A stretch of DNA of 64,000 nt from Paraburkholderia caledonica NBRC 102488 (lineage in GTDB: Bacteria > Pseudomonadota > Gammaproteobacteria > Burkholderiales > Burkholderiaceae). Location of the stretch: the NCBI RefSeq assembly GCF_000685095.1, contig NZ_BAYE01000013.1, positions 1 to 64,000 on the forward strand, given 5' to 3'. The notes under the pieces are model-generated. The model made no database searches, was not told the DNA's origin, and saw only the letters and a list, made by a program, of their open reading frames with translations. Each line of letters opens with the position of its first letter. The stretch's first letter is position 1. The position numbers and the translations under genes are program-made. This document shows, piece after piece, positions 44,552 through 52,904 of this stretch.

Positions 44552-46834
44552 ATGACCCATAACCGGTTCGACCCGCATCGAGCGAGCCGCCTTTCCGCTG
44601 ATGGGCAGGACGAGGCTGTGTTTCCCGCGGTGCCGGAGCAGAACTTCCAGATCCGGCGAATGACTTTGATCGCGCTGCTGGTCGCCGCGATCGTGCTGCC
44701 ATGCCTCTACGTCGCAATCATGGCGTTCAGCGACCTGCGAACCCGCGAAGCCGATGCCACCAACATGACGCTGCGCACCGTGCGCGTCGCCGAGGAGCAT
44801 GCGCTGAAGGTCTTCGACATGAACGAGACGCTCGACACGCGCATCGTCGACCTGACGGAAGGCCTGGACGACGACGGCATTCGCGCGCGCGAGGCAGCCA
44901 TTCATCGGAAAGTCCGGACAATGGGCGGCGGCTATCCGCAAGTGGCCGCCGTGTCGATTTTCGGCCGCAACGGTGCGCTTCTAGTGAGCAGCCGGGTTTA
45001 TCCGGCACCGCCGGTTTCCGTTGGCGAGCGCGACGATTTTGTGGGCCTTCGCGATGGCCACGACCTCGAACACGTGTCCAAGGTGATGACGGGGCATGTC
45101 GCCGGCGAACAGGTCTTCAACACCGGCGTCGAACGGCGCGCGCCCGACGGCACTTTTGCCGGCGTGGTGTCGGTCGCGCTGCGCCCCAGCTATTTCGACG
45201 CGTTCTATCGCGAACTGCTCGGCGGCAACGACGGCGCGCCGATGACCATGATCCTCGTTCGCTCCGACGGCGCGGTCCTCGCACACTATCCGCGTCGCCC
45301 GCGCGAACCGGCGGTCGTCGCGGCAGATTCGCCGTTCGCCGACGCCATGAATCAGGGACGGCGCGCCGGGGTCGCGCGCATGCGCTCGAATATCGACGGC
45401 GACAACATGATCGTCGCGTTCCGGCACGTCGGCTCTTACCCGGTCTACGTCATGTGCGGGTATCGCGCATCGGCGATGTGGGCCGCCTGGTATCGACACC
45501 TGGCCGTGTTGATCCTGTCGATATTCACGCCGTCCGTCGCGCTATGGTGCGTGATCTGGCTGTCACTGCGGAGGCTCAGCGCCGAAGAAGAGGCGTGGGA
45601 ACGCTGGCAGGCGGAAGCGTCGATGCGCCGTTCGATCGAATCCGCGTACCGGCAGTCGCGCAAGATGGAAGCGCTCGGCACGCTGGTGGGCAGCGTCGCA
45701 CACGACTTCAACAATCTGCTCATGATTCTTGCCGCCAACGTACAGATCGCACGGCGGCGCGGCGCGCCCGGGCTGGACCGCGAATTGTCGGCCATGGAGC
45801 GGGCGCTGAAGAGCGGCCAGTCGCTCACGCGGCAGTTGCTCGGCGTCGCGCGCAAGCAGCCGCTGCGCAATGAAACCGTCGCGCTCGAGCGTTGGCTGCC
45901 CGCATGCCGCGACCTGCTGCGCGCGTCGCTCGGAGCCAAGGTTTCGCTGGTGATGGATATCGGCGCCGGCGTCTGGCCGATGCGCGTGGACGTTGCCGAG
46001 CTCGAGCTCGCGCTCATCAACATCGCCGTGAACGCACGCGACGCCATGCCCAACGGCGGGCGCTTCACCGTGCGTGCGACCAACATCACGTTCCGTCACG
46101 AAGACGGCTTTCCGCTGACAGGCGACTTCGTCCAGGTGTCGCTGGAGGACACCGGTGCGGGGATGGCGCCCGAGGTGCTCGCGCGCGCCTTCGAGCCGCT
46201 CTTTACGACCAAGGCAAAGGGCATGGGAACGGGACTCGGCCTGCCGCAGGTGTTTGCCTTCTGCGAGCGCTCGGGCGGGCTTGCGGCAATCGACAGCGCG
46301 GTGGGTGCCGGCACTTCGGTGCGGCTGTATCTGCCGCGCGCGCCCGAACAATCAGAGGTCGACGCGCCGGTTGAAACGGACGCAGAGCACCAGGGCGCGC
46401 TGCACGGGCTGCGCATCCTGCTCGTCGAGGACAACGAAGAAGTGGCGGCAGGTACCGAAGCGTTGCTGCAGATGATGGGCCACCAGGTCACATGCGTGTT
46501 CAATGCGGACATGGCGCTGCGTCTGCTGCGCGACGCTTACGCGCAGCGGGTGCGCACCGGCGACCCGGTGCCGTTCGAACTCGTGCTGTCCGACATTCAT
46601 ATGCCGGGCGCCCTTAACGGCATCGATCTGGCCGAGGCGATCAGAACGCTCGATGTCACGCTGCCCGTCATTCTCGTCACCGGCTATGCGGAAGAACTCG
46701 ATCGGGCACGGCATGTGAACGTGCGCGTGCTCTCCAAACCCTTCGACATCGCCCTGCTTGAAAGTCTCCTGCAGGGAATCCAGCGCGAACTCGCCCAGAC
46801 CGGGCTCGATCCGGCCACGCATCACGCGCAATAG
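44552..46834 (+). CDS. Membrane hybrid sensor histidine kinase
   Basis: This 760-aa protein has a membrane helix at 37-60, a periplasmic Cache-like sensor (about 61-308), and a second helix near 312-335. The kinase core has H384 in VAHDFNN, the N box (LINIAVNARDAMPNGG) and G boxes (DTGAGMAPE, KGMGTGLGLPQV). A C-terminal receiver has its phosphoacceptor at D681 (LSDIHMPG) and K in LSKPFD. There is no HPt or output domain, so phosphate should pass to another protein. It is divergent from the CheY operon. Confidence 0.92.
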   Translation: MTHNRFDPHRASRLSADGQDEAVFPAVPEQNFQIRRMTLIALLVAAIVLPCLYVAIMAFSDLRTREADATNMTLRTVRVAEEHALKVFDMNETLDTRIVDLTEGLDDDGIRAREAAIHRKVRTMGGGYPQVAAVSIFGRNGALLVSSRVYPAPPVSVGERDDFVGLRDGHDLEHVSKVMTGHVAGEQVFNTGVERRAPDGTFAGVVSVALRPSYFDAFYRELLGGNDGAPMTMILVRSDGAVLAHYPRRPREPAVVAADSPFADAMNQGRRAGVARMRSNIDGDNMIVAFRHVGSYPVYVMCGYRASAMWAAWYRHLAVLILSIFTPSVALWCVIWLSLRRLSAEEEAWERWQAEASMRRSIESAYRQSRKMEALGTLVGSVAHDFNNLLMILAANVQIARRRGAPGLDRELSAMERALKSGQSLTRQLLGVARKQPLRNETVALERWLPACRDLLRASLGAKVSLVMDIGAGVWPMRVDVAELELALINIAVNARDAMPNGGRFTVRATNITFRHEDGFPLTGDFVQVSLEDTGAGMAPEVLARAFEPLFTTKAKGMGTGLGLPQVFAFCERSGGLAAIDSAVGAGTSVRLYLPRAPEQSEVDAPVETDAEHQGALHGLRILLVEDNEEVAAGTEALLQMMGHQVTCVFNADMALRLLRDAYAQRVRTGDPVPFELVLSDIHMPGALNGIDLAEAIRTLDVTLPVILVTGYAEELDRARHVNVRVLSKPFDIALLESLLQGIQRELAQTGLDPATHHAQ

Positions 46835-47075
46835 GACCGAACACGGTCAGCCGCTTTCAGCCGCTCCCATCCCCGTTTTGCGCAATTTGCGCTGGATTGT
46901 AAAAAGCGCGGCGGGCCGGCCGGCGCGTCGTTCACCTCAAGCGCTTCGCGCAGGCCAGCAGGGCCGGGCGTGCGGCGCTTGAACCAGGACTCCGGCATGA
47001 ACGTTGCGGCAACTCTTGGATAGTCAGGATGGCGCGCGCCGCGCTATCCGTCCTACCCAAAAACGGGAGACAGCC

Positions 47076-48176
47076 ATGCGACATACCGTGATTGGTTTGT
47101 TTAACACCTATCCTGAGGCCGAAACCGCTCGGGAGACGCTAGTACAGACCGGTTTCGCACGCGAGACAATCGAGTTGCAGGCCAACGCCGAACCGTCAGT
47201 CGGCTCCGCAACCGCCGAAGTCGCGGGTTCGGGAGTGCTCGCGAACATAGAGCGCTTTCTGTCGAGCCTCTTTGCCAGCGGTCCACGGGCGCCGGAGACC
47301 GCGCGTTACACCGAAGCCGTGCGGCGGGGGGCCGTGCTCGTCGTAATCGACGCTGCCAGCGAATCGCACGCGGAACTCGCTCGCAACACGCTGACGCGGC
47401 TAGGCGCGACCGATATCGGCGAGCGTTCGCCGGACTGGAGCACGCAGTCAACAACAGAGAATGCCCGCGAGCATTCGTTACTCGACGAACTGGGAATCGG
47501 CGCGGTCACGCCGGGAACCCCGCGTGGCCCCGAGCCCGGAATGACGACTTCGACGGTCCGGGAAACGCCGGCATCCGTCAGAACCGAGACAGCGACGCCG
47601 GGCGGCGTCGGAACACCTGCCTCGCCTGGTTTCAGTGCGAGCAGCGGGCCTGATGCTACGGCGGCTGATCCGCTGTACACGACCTCGCCTCGCAGCACCG
47701 ACGCGGAGCCGTTCGTCCCGCCGCCGCTCACCGGAAGCCGCGCGACCGATCCGCTGAACGTTCCTCTGTCGGACCCGCTGGCGCCCGACGCGGGACGCAG
47801 CGCAATTGCAGCCGGGTCCGCGCCGGGCTCAGGCGCTGTGATGCAGCCGTCCGAAGTGGTTTCCGGGTCGGCTCAACCGACGGCCGGTCTGAGCGGCCAG
47901 ATTCCGAACGAATATCTCGAGTACGAAGAAGATTTCCGCACGCATTACGACGAGCAGTACGCCGCCGACGACGCGCGCTACGAAGACTACGTTCCGGCCT
48001 ACCGCTATGGTGCGGAAATCGGCAAGGACGTGCGTTATCGGGACAGGGCGTGGGACGACGTCGAACCGGAAGCTCGGCGCCATTGGGAGACGACGTCTCC
48101 TGACAGCACCTGGGAGCGCTTCAAGCTTGCCGTGCGTCACGGCTGGGAGCGCGTGACCGGGCATCACCACGTATAA
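47076..48176 (+). CDS. Stress-type protein with YflT-like N-terminus
   Basis: This 366-aa protein starts with a general-stress-type domain (residues 1-110, VIGLFNTYPEAETARETLVQTGF...ETIELQ), has a Pro/Ser/Thr-rich disordered middle (about 150-280), and ends in an acidic aromatic segment with YEEDFRTHYDEQY, YRYGAEIGKDVRYRDRAWDDVEPEARRHW-type spacing and WERFKLAVRHGWERV. The function is unknown; homologues with this tail are common in Burkholderiales from memory. ATG 47076 has GGGAGA 6 bases upstream. Confidence 0.8.
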   Translation: MRHTVIGLFNTYPEAETARETLVQTGFARETIELQANAEPSVGSATAEVAGSGVLANIERFLSSLFASGPRAPETARYTEAVRRGAVLVVIDAASESHAELARNTLTRLGATDIGERSPDWSTQSTTENAREHSLLDELGIGAVTPGTPRGPEPGMTTSTVRETPASVRTETATPGGVGTPASPGFSASSGPDATAADPLYTTSPRSTDAEPFVPPPLTGSRATDPLNVPLSDPLAPDAGRSAIAAGSAPGSGAVMQPSEVVSGSAQPTAGLSGQIPNEYLEYEEDFRTHYDEQYAADDARYEDYVPAYRYGAEIGKDVRYRDRAWDDVEPEARRHWETTSPDSTWERFKLAVRHGWERVTGHHHV

Positions 48177-48262
48177 GAGCAAAAACGCGAATAGCGGAAG
48201 CGGCGGCGCGCAAGGAGGCGTGGCGGCGCCACCGCGTTCAGGGCAGTCGGAGCTAGACAGTG

Positions 48263-48817
48263 TCAGGCAGCGGTATGCCGCTTGACCCACGTAACGTAGC
48301 GGTCGACGAAAGTCTGTAGGAACTTGCGCGTCCCATCGTTCAGAATCTCGCCCTTCTCATTGATGACCGCGGGATCGTGCTTGATGAACACCTCAGGCTG
48401 ACCGAGCACCGGCACGTCGAGATAAGCCAGCACATTGCGCAGATGTTGCTGCGCGAGGGCCGAGCCGGTCGCGCCCACCGAGGTGCCGATCACCGCACCC
48501 GGTTTGTTACCCCACGAATTAGTGCCCCACGGACGCGAGCCCCAGTCGAGCGCGTTCTTCAATACGCCCGGAATGGAGCGGTTGTACTCCGGCGTGACGA
48601 ACAGCAGGCCATCGGCGGCCTCGATCCGCTGCTTGAGTTGCTTGCCCGCTTCGGGATAATCCGCGTCGTAGTCCTGGCTGTAGAGCGGCAGTGAGCCGAT
48701 GTCGATGAACTCGAACGTGAAGTCGGACGGCGCCAACGAGATGACAGCTTGCGCCAACTGACGGTTGAACGACTCGCGACGCAAACTGCCGACGACAACT
48801 GCAATGTGTAAGGCCAT
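48263..48817 (-). CDS. NADPH-dependent FMN reductase (flavodoxin-like)
   Basis: This 184-aa flavoprotein is of the NADPH-dependent FMN reductase/chromate reductase family. The flavin phosphate loop is VVGSLRRESFNRQLA, the second hallmark is FVTPEYNRSIPGVLKNALDW, and the third is GTSVGATGSALAQQHLR. It reduces FMN or quinones. ATG 48817 has GAGGAAG upstream. Three DnaA-box-like sequences lie 135-195 bases upstream of its start. Confidence 0.92.
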   Translation of the reverse strand: MALHIAVVVGSLRRESFNRQLAQAVISLAPSDFTFEFIDIGSLPLYSQDYDADYPEAGKQLKQRIEAADGLLFVTPEYNRSIPGVLKNALDWGSRPWGTNSWGNKPGAVIGTSVGATGSALAQQHLRNVLAYLDVPVLGQPEVFIKHDPAVINEKGEILNDGTRKFLQTFVDRYVTWVKRHTAA

Positions 48818-48952
48818 GATCGCTTCCTCGAATAAGGCGCTCGACGCGCAAAGGGTACGGACTGTCATCATAGGCAAAAAGCCGGAAGAAGGCCTCCGCC
48901 CGCACCGCGATGGACAAAGTGGCGGAAAAGTACGGCGGTTTTACGCTGACGC

Positions 48953-49013
48953 GGTGGATAACGCCGCAGCCGCAAAAGTTATCCACAGTTTTACTGAATA
49001 ACCTTGTGGATAA
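48953..49013. promoter_or_regulatory. Cluster of three DnaA-box-like sites
   Basis: Within 61 bases there are a perfect TTATCCACA (48979-48987), a perfect copy on the other strand (49005-49013) and a one-mismatch copy on the other strand (48953-48961). The surrounding gap 48818-49270 has no gene. The cluster could titrate DnaA or let it regulate the FMN reductase gene. Confidence 0.6.
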
Positions 49014-49275
49014 GTGCTACTTTTGCCTTGTCAATCAAGCCTGCCTCCGGCCTACGCTATTTGGAGGCAGCGACAGTTTTTCGGTGATCAGCCGTGAGGG
49101 GTGATGGTATGCGGCTTATCGCACGTTCAAGCAGTCGTGGCGTGGAATCGGGCCGCGAACACGCAGGTCAAAACGCGTGGTCGGAGCGCAGGAATGTGCA
49201 GGTGGCGTAGGCAGCGGCGCGGATTGGGTAACGGGGCATCTGACCCGTGAGTGGTTTTGTTCTGACGTTGCTACG

Positions 49276-49307
49276 AAAAAAGGGCGCCCATCTGGGCGCC
49301 CTTTTTC
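49276..49307 (-). terminator. Strong rho-independent terminator
   Basis: A stem AAAAAGGGCGCCCA/TGGGCGCCCTTTTT lies 80 bases past the stop of the small secreted peptide gene in its direction of transcription, with Ts on the minus strand. It could also act on plus-strand transcripts. Confidence 0.9.
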
Positions 49308-49385
49308 GCTTCGGACAGGTCGTCTCAGCGTCTTCCGCAGTCAATGCTGGTGCCTGCATCGATGCAGGCGGCCGGTAGCCGGAGC

Positions 49386-49517
49386 TTAATTGCCGAAAAA
49401 CACGTTGCAGTAAGATGCGGGGCCATTGCATTGCGCCGGGGCAGCAGCCTCGGCTGCGCCGGAAGCGGCGGTGAACAAAGCGACGGAAGCGATCAGGGCG
49501 GACAGGATGCGTTTCAT
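49386..49517 (-). CDS. Small secreted cysteine-containing peptide (43 aa)
   Basis: This short frame has a strong ribosome site (GAGGAG, 7 bases before ATG) and a textbook signal peptide: MKRILSALIASVALFTAASG followed by an Ala-rich cleavage region. The predicted mature part, about 16-18 residues, ends QCNGPASYCNVFFGN with two cysteines able to form one disulfide. A strong terminator follows. It is head-to-head with an ECF sigma gene. I do not recognise a family; coding is supported by the combination of start signal, signal peptide and terminator. Confidence 0.75.
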   Translation of the reverse strand: MKRILSALIASVALFTAASGAAEAAAPAQCNGPASYCNVFFGN

Positions 49518-49821
49518 GGTGCTACTCCTCGTGGTGTTGGCTGGCGATCTGGTGCGATCGATGGCCGAAGAATAGCGATTCAGTGCCTACCTAAAAATGG
49601 GCTAGACGGGAAGACTTCTTTTCACTAACTGAAATAATGCAGTCGCAACGAATACCTCGCTTGCCCATCCCTTGACTGGCGTGCCTTTGGTGGGAGAGAA
49701 ACGCCAGGTGCACGACGCCCGAACCTTATTTTCGTTTTTCGCAATAGTCGATTTCTGTTTGTCACAAGATGCCCGCCCAGCGCGACCAACGCCTACAAAT
49801 CCCCCGTGTTGGAGACCGCGT
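49518..49821. promoter_or_regulatory. Divergent region peptide gene/ECF sigma gene
   Basis: This 304-base gap between divergent genes holds no gene. It must carry both promoters; a GAACC-type ECF -35 candidate lies near 49718, but no matching -10 is certain. Confidence 0.35.
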
Positions 49822-50577
49822 ATGTCCAATATCCATTCGCTTGCGCCGCAAGCTGCGGCAGAATGGCGCTCGTGCCAGAACCCCGTGCGAGACAACCTCT
49901 CCGTTTATGAGCAACAACCATTCAGACGACCGCGCGCACGCTTCGCGGAGCGTGCAGCGGAGCCTACCGTGACGCAGGCGAGCGCCGGGACACTCAGCGA
50001 CCCTGTTTATCTGGCTCAACTGCGTCGCGACCTCGTGCGCTTCGCCCGTTTGCAATTGCGCGATGCCGCGGCTGCCGAAGATGCTGTCCAGGAAGCGCTC
50101 GCCGCAGCCTGGACGCAAGCCGACCGGTTTGTCGGGCAGTCGGAACATAAGACGTGGGTATTCGGCATCCTGCGGCACAAGCTCGTGGATACGCTGCGCG
50201 CCCGGCAACGCACGGTGAACCTCTCAGCCCTCGAGTCAGAACTCGACGGCGAAGCGCTACTCGATCGCGAATTGTTCAAGGACAACGGACACTGGTCGCA
50301 ACAGACCAAGCCGCGCCCGTGGCCGACGCCCGAAACGGCGCTGCGTCAGCAACAATTCTGGGCGCTCTTCGAGGCGTGCCTTGAGCACCTGCCCGAGCAT
50401 ATTGGGCGCGTTTTCATGATGCGCGAATTTCTCGACCTCGACACCGATGCGATCTGCGCGGAACTGCAGCTGACCGCCAACCATTGCAGCGTGCTGATTT
50501 ATCGCGCGCGCCTGCGCTTGCGCACCTGTCTGAGCGAGAAAGGCCTATCAAGCGAGGATGCAAATGGGGAAATGTAA
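49822..50577 (+). CDS. ECF-type RNA polymerase sigma factor
   Basis: This 251-aa sigma-70 family protein has an N-terminal extension of about 50 residues, then region 2 (LVRFARLQLRDAAAAEDAVQEALAAAW) and region 4 (LEHLPEHIGRVFMMREFLDLDTDAICAELQLTANHCSVLIYRARLRLRTCL). ATG 49822 with GGAG 7 bases upstream is preferred to a longer frame. Its partner, a small zinc anti-sigma protein, overlaps its 3' end by 14 bases. The inducing signal is unknown. Confidence 0.9.
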   Translation: MSNIHSLAPQAAAEWRSCQNPVRDNLSVYEQQPFRRPRARFAERAAEPTVTQASAGTLSDPVYLAQLRRDLVRFARLQLRDAAAAEDAVQEALAAAWTQADRFVGQSEHKTWVFGILRHKLVDTLRARQRTVNLSALESELDGEALLDRELFKDNGHWSQQTKPRPWPTPETALRQQQFWALFEACLEHLPEHIGRVFMMREFLDLDTDAICAELQLTANHCSVLIYRARLRLRTCLSEKGLSSEDANGEM

Positions 50578-50767
50578 GCACATCACCCGGCTGCTGTCCG
50601 ACGCGTTGGACCGTCCGTTGACGACTGGCGAATGGGTTGCCATCCGACTGCATCTGCCGACTTGCAGCGGCTGCCGCAACTATCGCAAGCAGATTCGCTT
50701 GCTGCGTGACGCCGCTCGTACCATGAGCGGCATCTCGACGCCGGACGGGATGAACGGCGACGATTGA
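50564..50767 (+). CDS. Small zinc-finger anti-sigma factor
   Basis: This 67-aa protein with the anti-sigma zinc-binding motif HxxxCxxC (HLPTCSGC) is preceded by the helical MGKCKHITRLLSDALDR. It has no membrane helix, so it would be a soluble anti-sigma factor of the ZAS type, perhaps redox-sensing. ATG 50564 has GAGG 6 bases upstream; ATG 50558 is an alternative. Overlap with the sigma gene implies coupled translation and a fixed ratio of the two. Confidence 0.82.
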   Translation: MGKCKHITRLLSDALDRPLTTGEWVAIRLHLPTCSGCRNYRKQIRLLRDAARTMSGISTPDGMNGDD

Positions 50768-50837
50768 TGCTGAGGTGCCGGTGGACTTGCGGCGCTTGCC
50801 GTAATGCTGCTGTCGGCGACGCGTATATACCGAAGCG

Positions 50838-51128
50838 TCAACGTTCGCCGGGTGGCGTAGTGCGATAGCGCCCGAGAAATTCGGAGTGCGAGGCGTCGTT
50901 GATCGCAACGGCGGTTCGCTCGCTACGGGCCGGGTGCTTTGCTAACTGAGCACGCGTGCGTATCGGTCGATGTGCAAAATTTCCGCCGCAGTTAGGGCAT
51001 ACGTTGCGCAGAGTCGTCAGCGCGCACACTTCGCAGAAAGTACATTCGTAGGTGCAGATCATCGCATCGGACGCATTCGGCGGCAGCGACTTTCCGCATC
51101 CTTCACAAGATGGGCGTAGTTCAAGCAT
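50838..51128 (-). CDS. DUF1272-type zinc-ribbon protein
   Basis: This 96-aa protein begins MLELRPSCEGCGKSLPP and continues ICTYECTFCEVCALTTLRNVCPNCGGNFAHRPIR, the cysteine pattern of DUF1272. Four CxxC pairs suggest two zinc sites. The function is unknown. The last 35 residues are basic and probably disordered. ATG 51128 has GGAG upstream. Confidence 0.8.
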   Translation of the reverse strand: MLELRPSCEGCGKSLPPNASDAMICTYECTFCEVCALTTLRNVCPNCGGNFAHRPIRTRAQLAKHPARSERTAVAINDASHSEFLGRYRTTPPGER

Positions 51129-51522
51129 TCGGACTCCGTTTTGTGTTTGTGAGCCGCACACGCGGGGGTGTGACGCGTCTGTTCCTGTTGCGCTAGCGTA
51201 GCTCGTGTCGTGTATCGGGAAGGGACAGGTCTGCGTTAATTACTGCCAGTGCGATGAATTTTTCGGGGCGCGTCGCTGTCTGCGGACGGTTGCGCGACGC
51301 ACGGCGCGTTGCCCCTGCGTCGGTCGGATCAAGTCGACGCTAGCGCCTGCGACGCGTTGTTGTCACCCAGGGCGTTGGCTTCGTTTCCACCGACGTCGAC
51401 TCACGGCCTCGATGAGATGTCATTGCATTTGGTTGAGCCGGTGCAACGCATGCGAATGTTCGTCGGTGCAAGCATATCGCCTGAACGAAGCGGATCGCTG
51501 ACTGGTTGAGATGAGGTGCAAA
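51129..51522. other. Intergenic region without recognisable content
   Basis: About 390 bases between two convergently unrelated minus-strand genes. I see no convincing frame, repeat or terminator. Confidence 0.4.
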
Positions 51523-51996
51523 TCATGCCAACACAGTTGCGCAAGAATATGGCGCTGGACGAGGGCGTCTCACCTCCACAGCACATTGCGTAGGGGCCAC
51601 GCAGTGCACTTCATTGCTGGGCGCTGGTGCGCGGTCCTGGACGAACAAGCTCGCCACCTTCTCGGGTGGACGGCCGATCACAGCACGCCCGTTTCGCACG
51701 ACGATCGGCCGTTGCAGAAGTGTTGGGTGCGCAGCCAATGCTTCGTATAACTGAGCGTCAGTTAACGTGGACTCAGATAGGCCTAATGACTCGTATTCGG
51801 GCTCGGTGTCGCGGATCATTGCGCGCACCGGACAAGCCAGCTGCATGTTCAACTGCTGCAATTGGGCGACGGTGAGCGGATGATCCAAATATTCGATGAC
51901 CTCAACAATCTCCTCGCCGTCGCTATAAGTGCCGGTAATCAGATCGTAGGTCGCGCGGGATTTGGAGCAACGAGGGTTGTGGTAGATGGTGATCAT
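51523..51996 (-). CDS. arsC: ArsC-family (arsenate reductase-like) protein with C-terminal extension
   Basis: This 157-aa thioredoxin-fold protein has the catalytic cysteine in YHNPRCSKSR and the substrate-binding arginines in QRPIVVRNGRAVIGRPPE. Glutaredoxin-coupled ArsC proteins reduce arsenate. The family usually ends shortly after GRPPE..., at 115-120 residues; here about 35 extra residues follow, rich in Pro, Cys and Arg, which may be a read-on past a lost stop. No ars operon genes are nearby, so the in vivo role is open. Confidence 0.85.
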   Translation of the reverse strand: MITIYHNPRCSKSRATYDLITGTYSDGEEIVEVIEYLDHPLTVAQLQQLNMQLACPVRAMIRDTEPEYESLGLSESTLTDAQLYEALAAHPTLLQRPIVVRNGRAVIGRPPEKVASLFVQDRAPAPSNEVHCVAPTQCAVEVRRPRPAPYSCATVLA

Positions 51997-52370
51997 GACG
52001 CGATTGGTGGTTAAGAGGAGAGGCGGGTACGTCGGGGACGTTGTTGTCGGATTTTATCCGCTATCTGCGGATGCTTTGTTGCCCGGTCTGCCTGGTCTCG
52101 GTGCCGCCCGCCGCTGCCTCGGTGCATGACTGACGGCGGGGCGCGGTCGCGATGTTGTTTGTGAGGAACGCGTTGTTCTGGGCTTCTGCAAAGCGGCCGG
52201 TTGGGGAATGCAAAGGTCTTCGATGCCGACAGCCGCTCGCACGGATCAGAGCTGGTTTGAATGCCAGCTTTATGGGGTAGTCCCGATGCGGCGGCGGCAC
52301 CGCTCTGCGTGGTCCGCGAACCGATTTGATCTCCGTCGGCCCTATCTACTCGGGGCGCGGGAGATAGCAA
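51997..52370. other. Left flank of the centromere region
   Basis: There is no gene I can support. Frames here are long only because stops are rare at this GC content, and one of them crosses a parS-like site. Confidence 0.4.
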
Positions 52371-52386
52371 CTTTATGCGCATAAAG
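52371..52386. promoter_or_regulatory. parS-like centromere site 1
   Basis: A perfect 16-bp palindrome CTTTATGCGCATAAAG lies 534 bases upstream of parA. It shares its 14-bp core with three other sites around parAB and matches the parS type reported for secondary chromosomes of Burkholderia. Confidence 0.9.
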
Positions 52387-52587
52387 CCGCCGACGTTTGC
52401 CCGGCTCATCCTCCCGTGCCTGCGGCGCCGGAATGGGTGGACAGCGGGTTTTGTGCCCGTTCTCAAACCGCCCGTTCTCTTAGCGACCCGCGATGGCCCA
52501 GGTCTGTAGTTGCCGCCATGTGGCAGGAGTCTTGATCCACTTGCCACTGTGAAGCAGCGAACGAAAATGAGCTTTCCGGCAACGGCA

Positions 52588-52603
52588 CTTTATGCGCATA
52601 AAC
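52588..52603. promoter_or_regulatory. parS-like centromere site 2
   Basis: The 14-bp core TTTATGCGCATAAA is intact and the outer pair is C/C, so the 16-mer is not fully symmetric. It lies about 300 bases upstream of parA. Confidence 0.88.
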
Positions 52604-52782
52604 CCATTACTTGAGGTCCCATAGAGTTGCCGGGTAGCCGCCGCGACGCGATTGGCACTTACGCCAAGCGGACCCGCTCACAAGCGCCGATCACTTACCC
52701 AGCTGCGCATGTGGCCACCTATGTCTCCTCTGCGCCTCACTTCGCATCGCATCGCGCCTCGTCATTGCGCCGCGCTACGCCG

Positions 52783-52812
52783 CAGCCAGGTTTATGCGCA
52801 TAAACCTGGCTG
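52783..52812. promoter_or_regulatory. parS-like centromere site 3 within a 30-bp palindrome
   Basis: The core GTTTATGCGCATAAAC (52790-52805) is extended on both sides by CAGCCAG and CTGGCTG to a perfect 30-bp palindrome. It ends 34 bases before the -35 box of the parA promoter, a position suited to ParB-mediated autoregulation. Confidence 0.9.
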
Positions 52813-52846
52813 AACGGCTAATTCCATCGCGATTCAAAAGAAACGA

Positions 52847-52874
52847 TTGAAATACGAATTCTTCCAGGTAGAAT
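52847..52874 (+). promoter_or_regulatory. parAB promoter
   Basis: TTGAAA and TAGAAT with a 16-base spacer lie 31 bases upstream of the parA start. It is the best sigma-70-type promoter in the window. Confidence 0.65.
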
Positions 52875-52904
52875 CCATCTGCGCTTAAAAAAGAGAGGTG
52901 AACA

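Noticed and set aside
51205..51501. 98-codon frame between the DUF1272 and ArsC genes
   Set aside because: No ribosome site, Arg/Cys-rich shadow composition and no recognisable fold.
52011..52547. 178-codon minus-strand frame upstream of parA
   Set aside because: Its composition is random-looking (Arg/Pro-rich) and it runs through a parS-like site.
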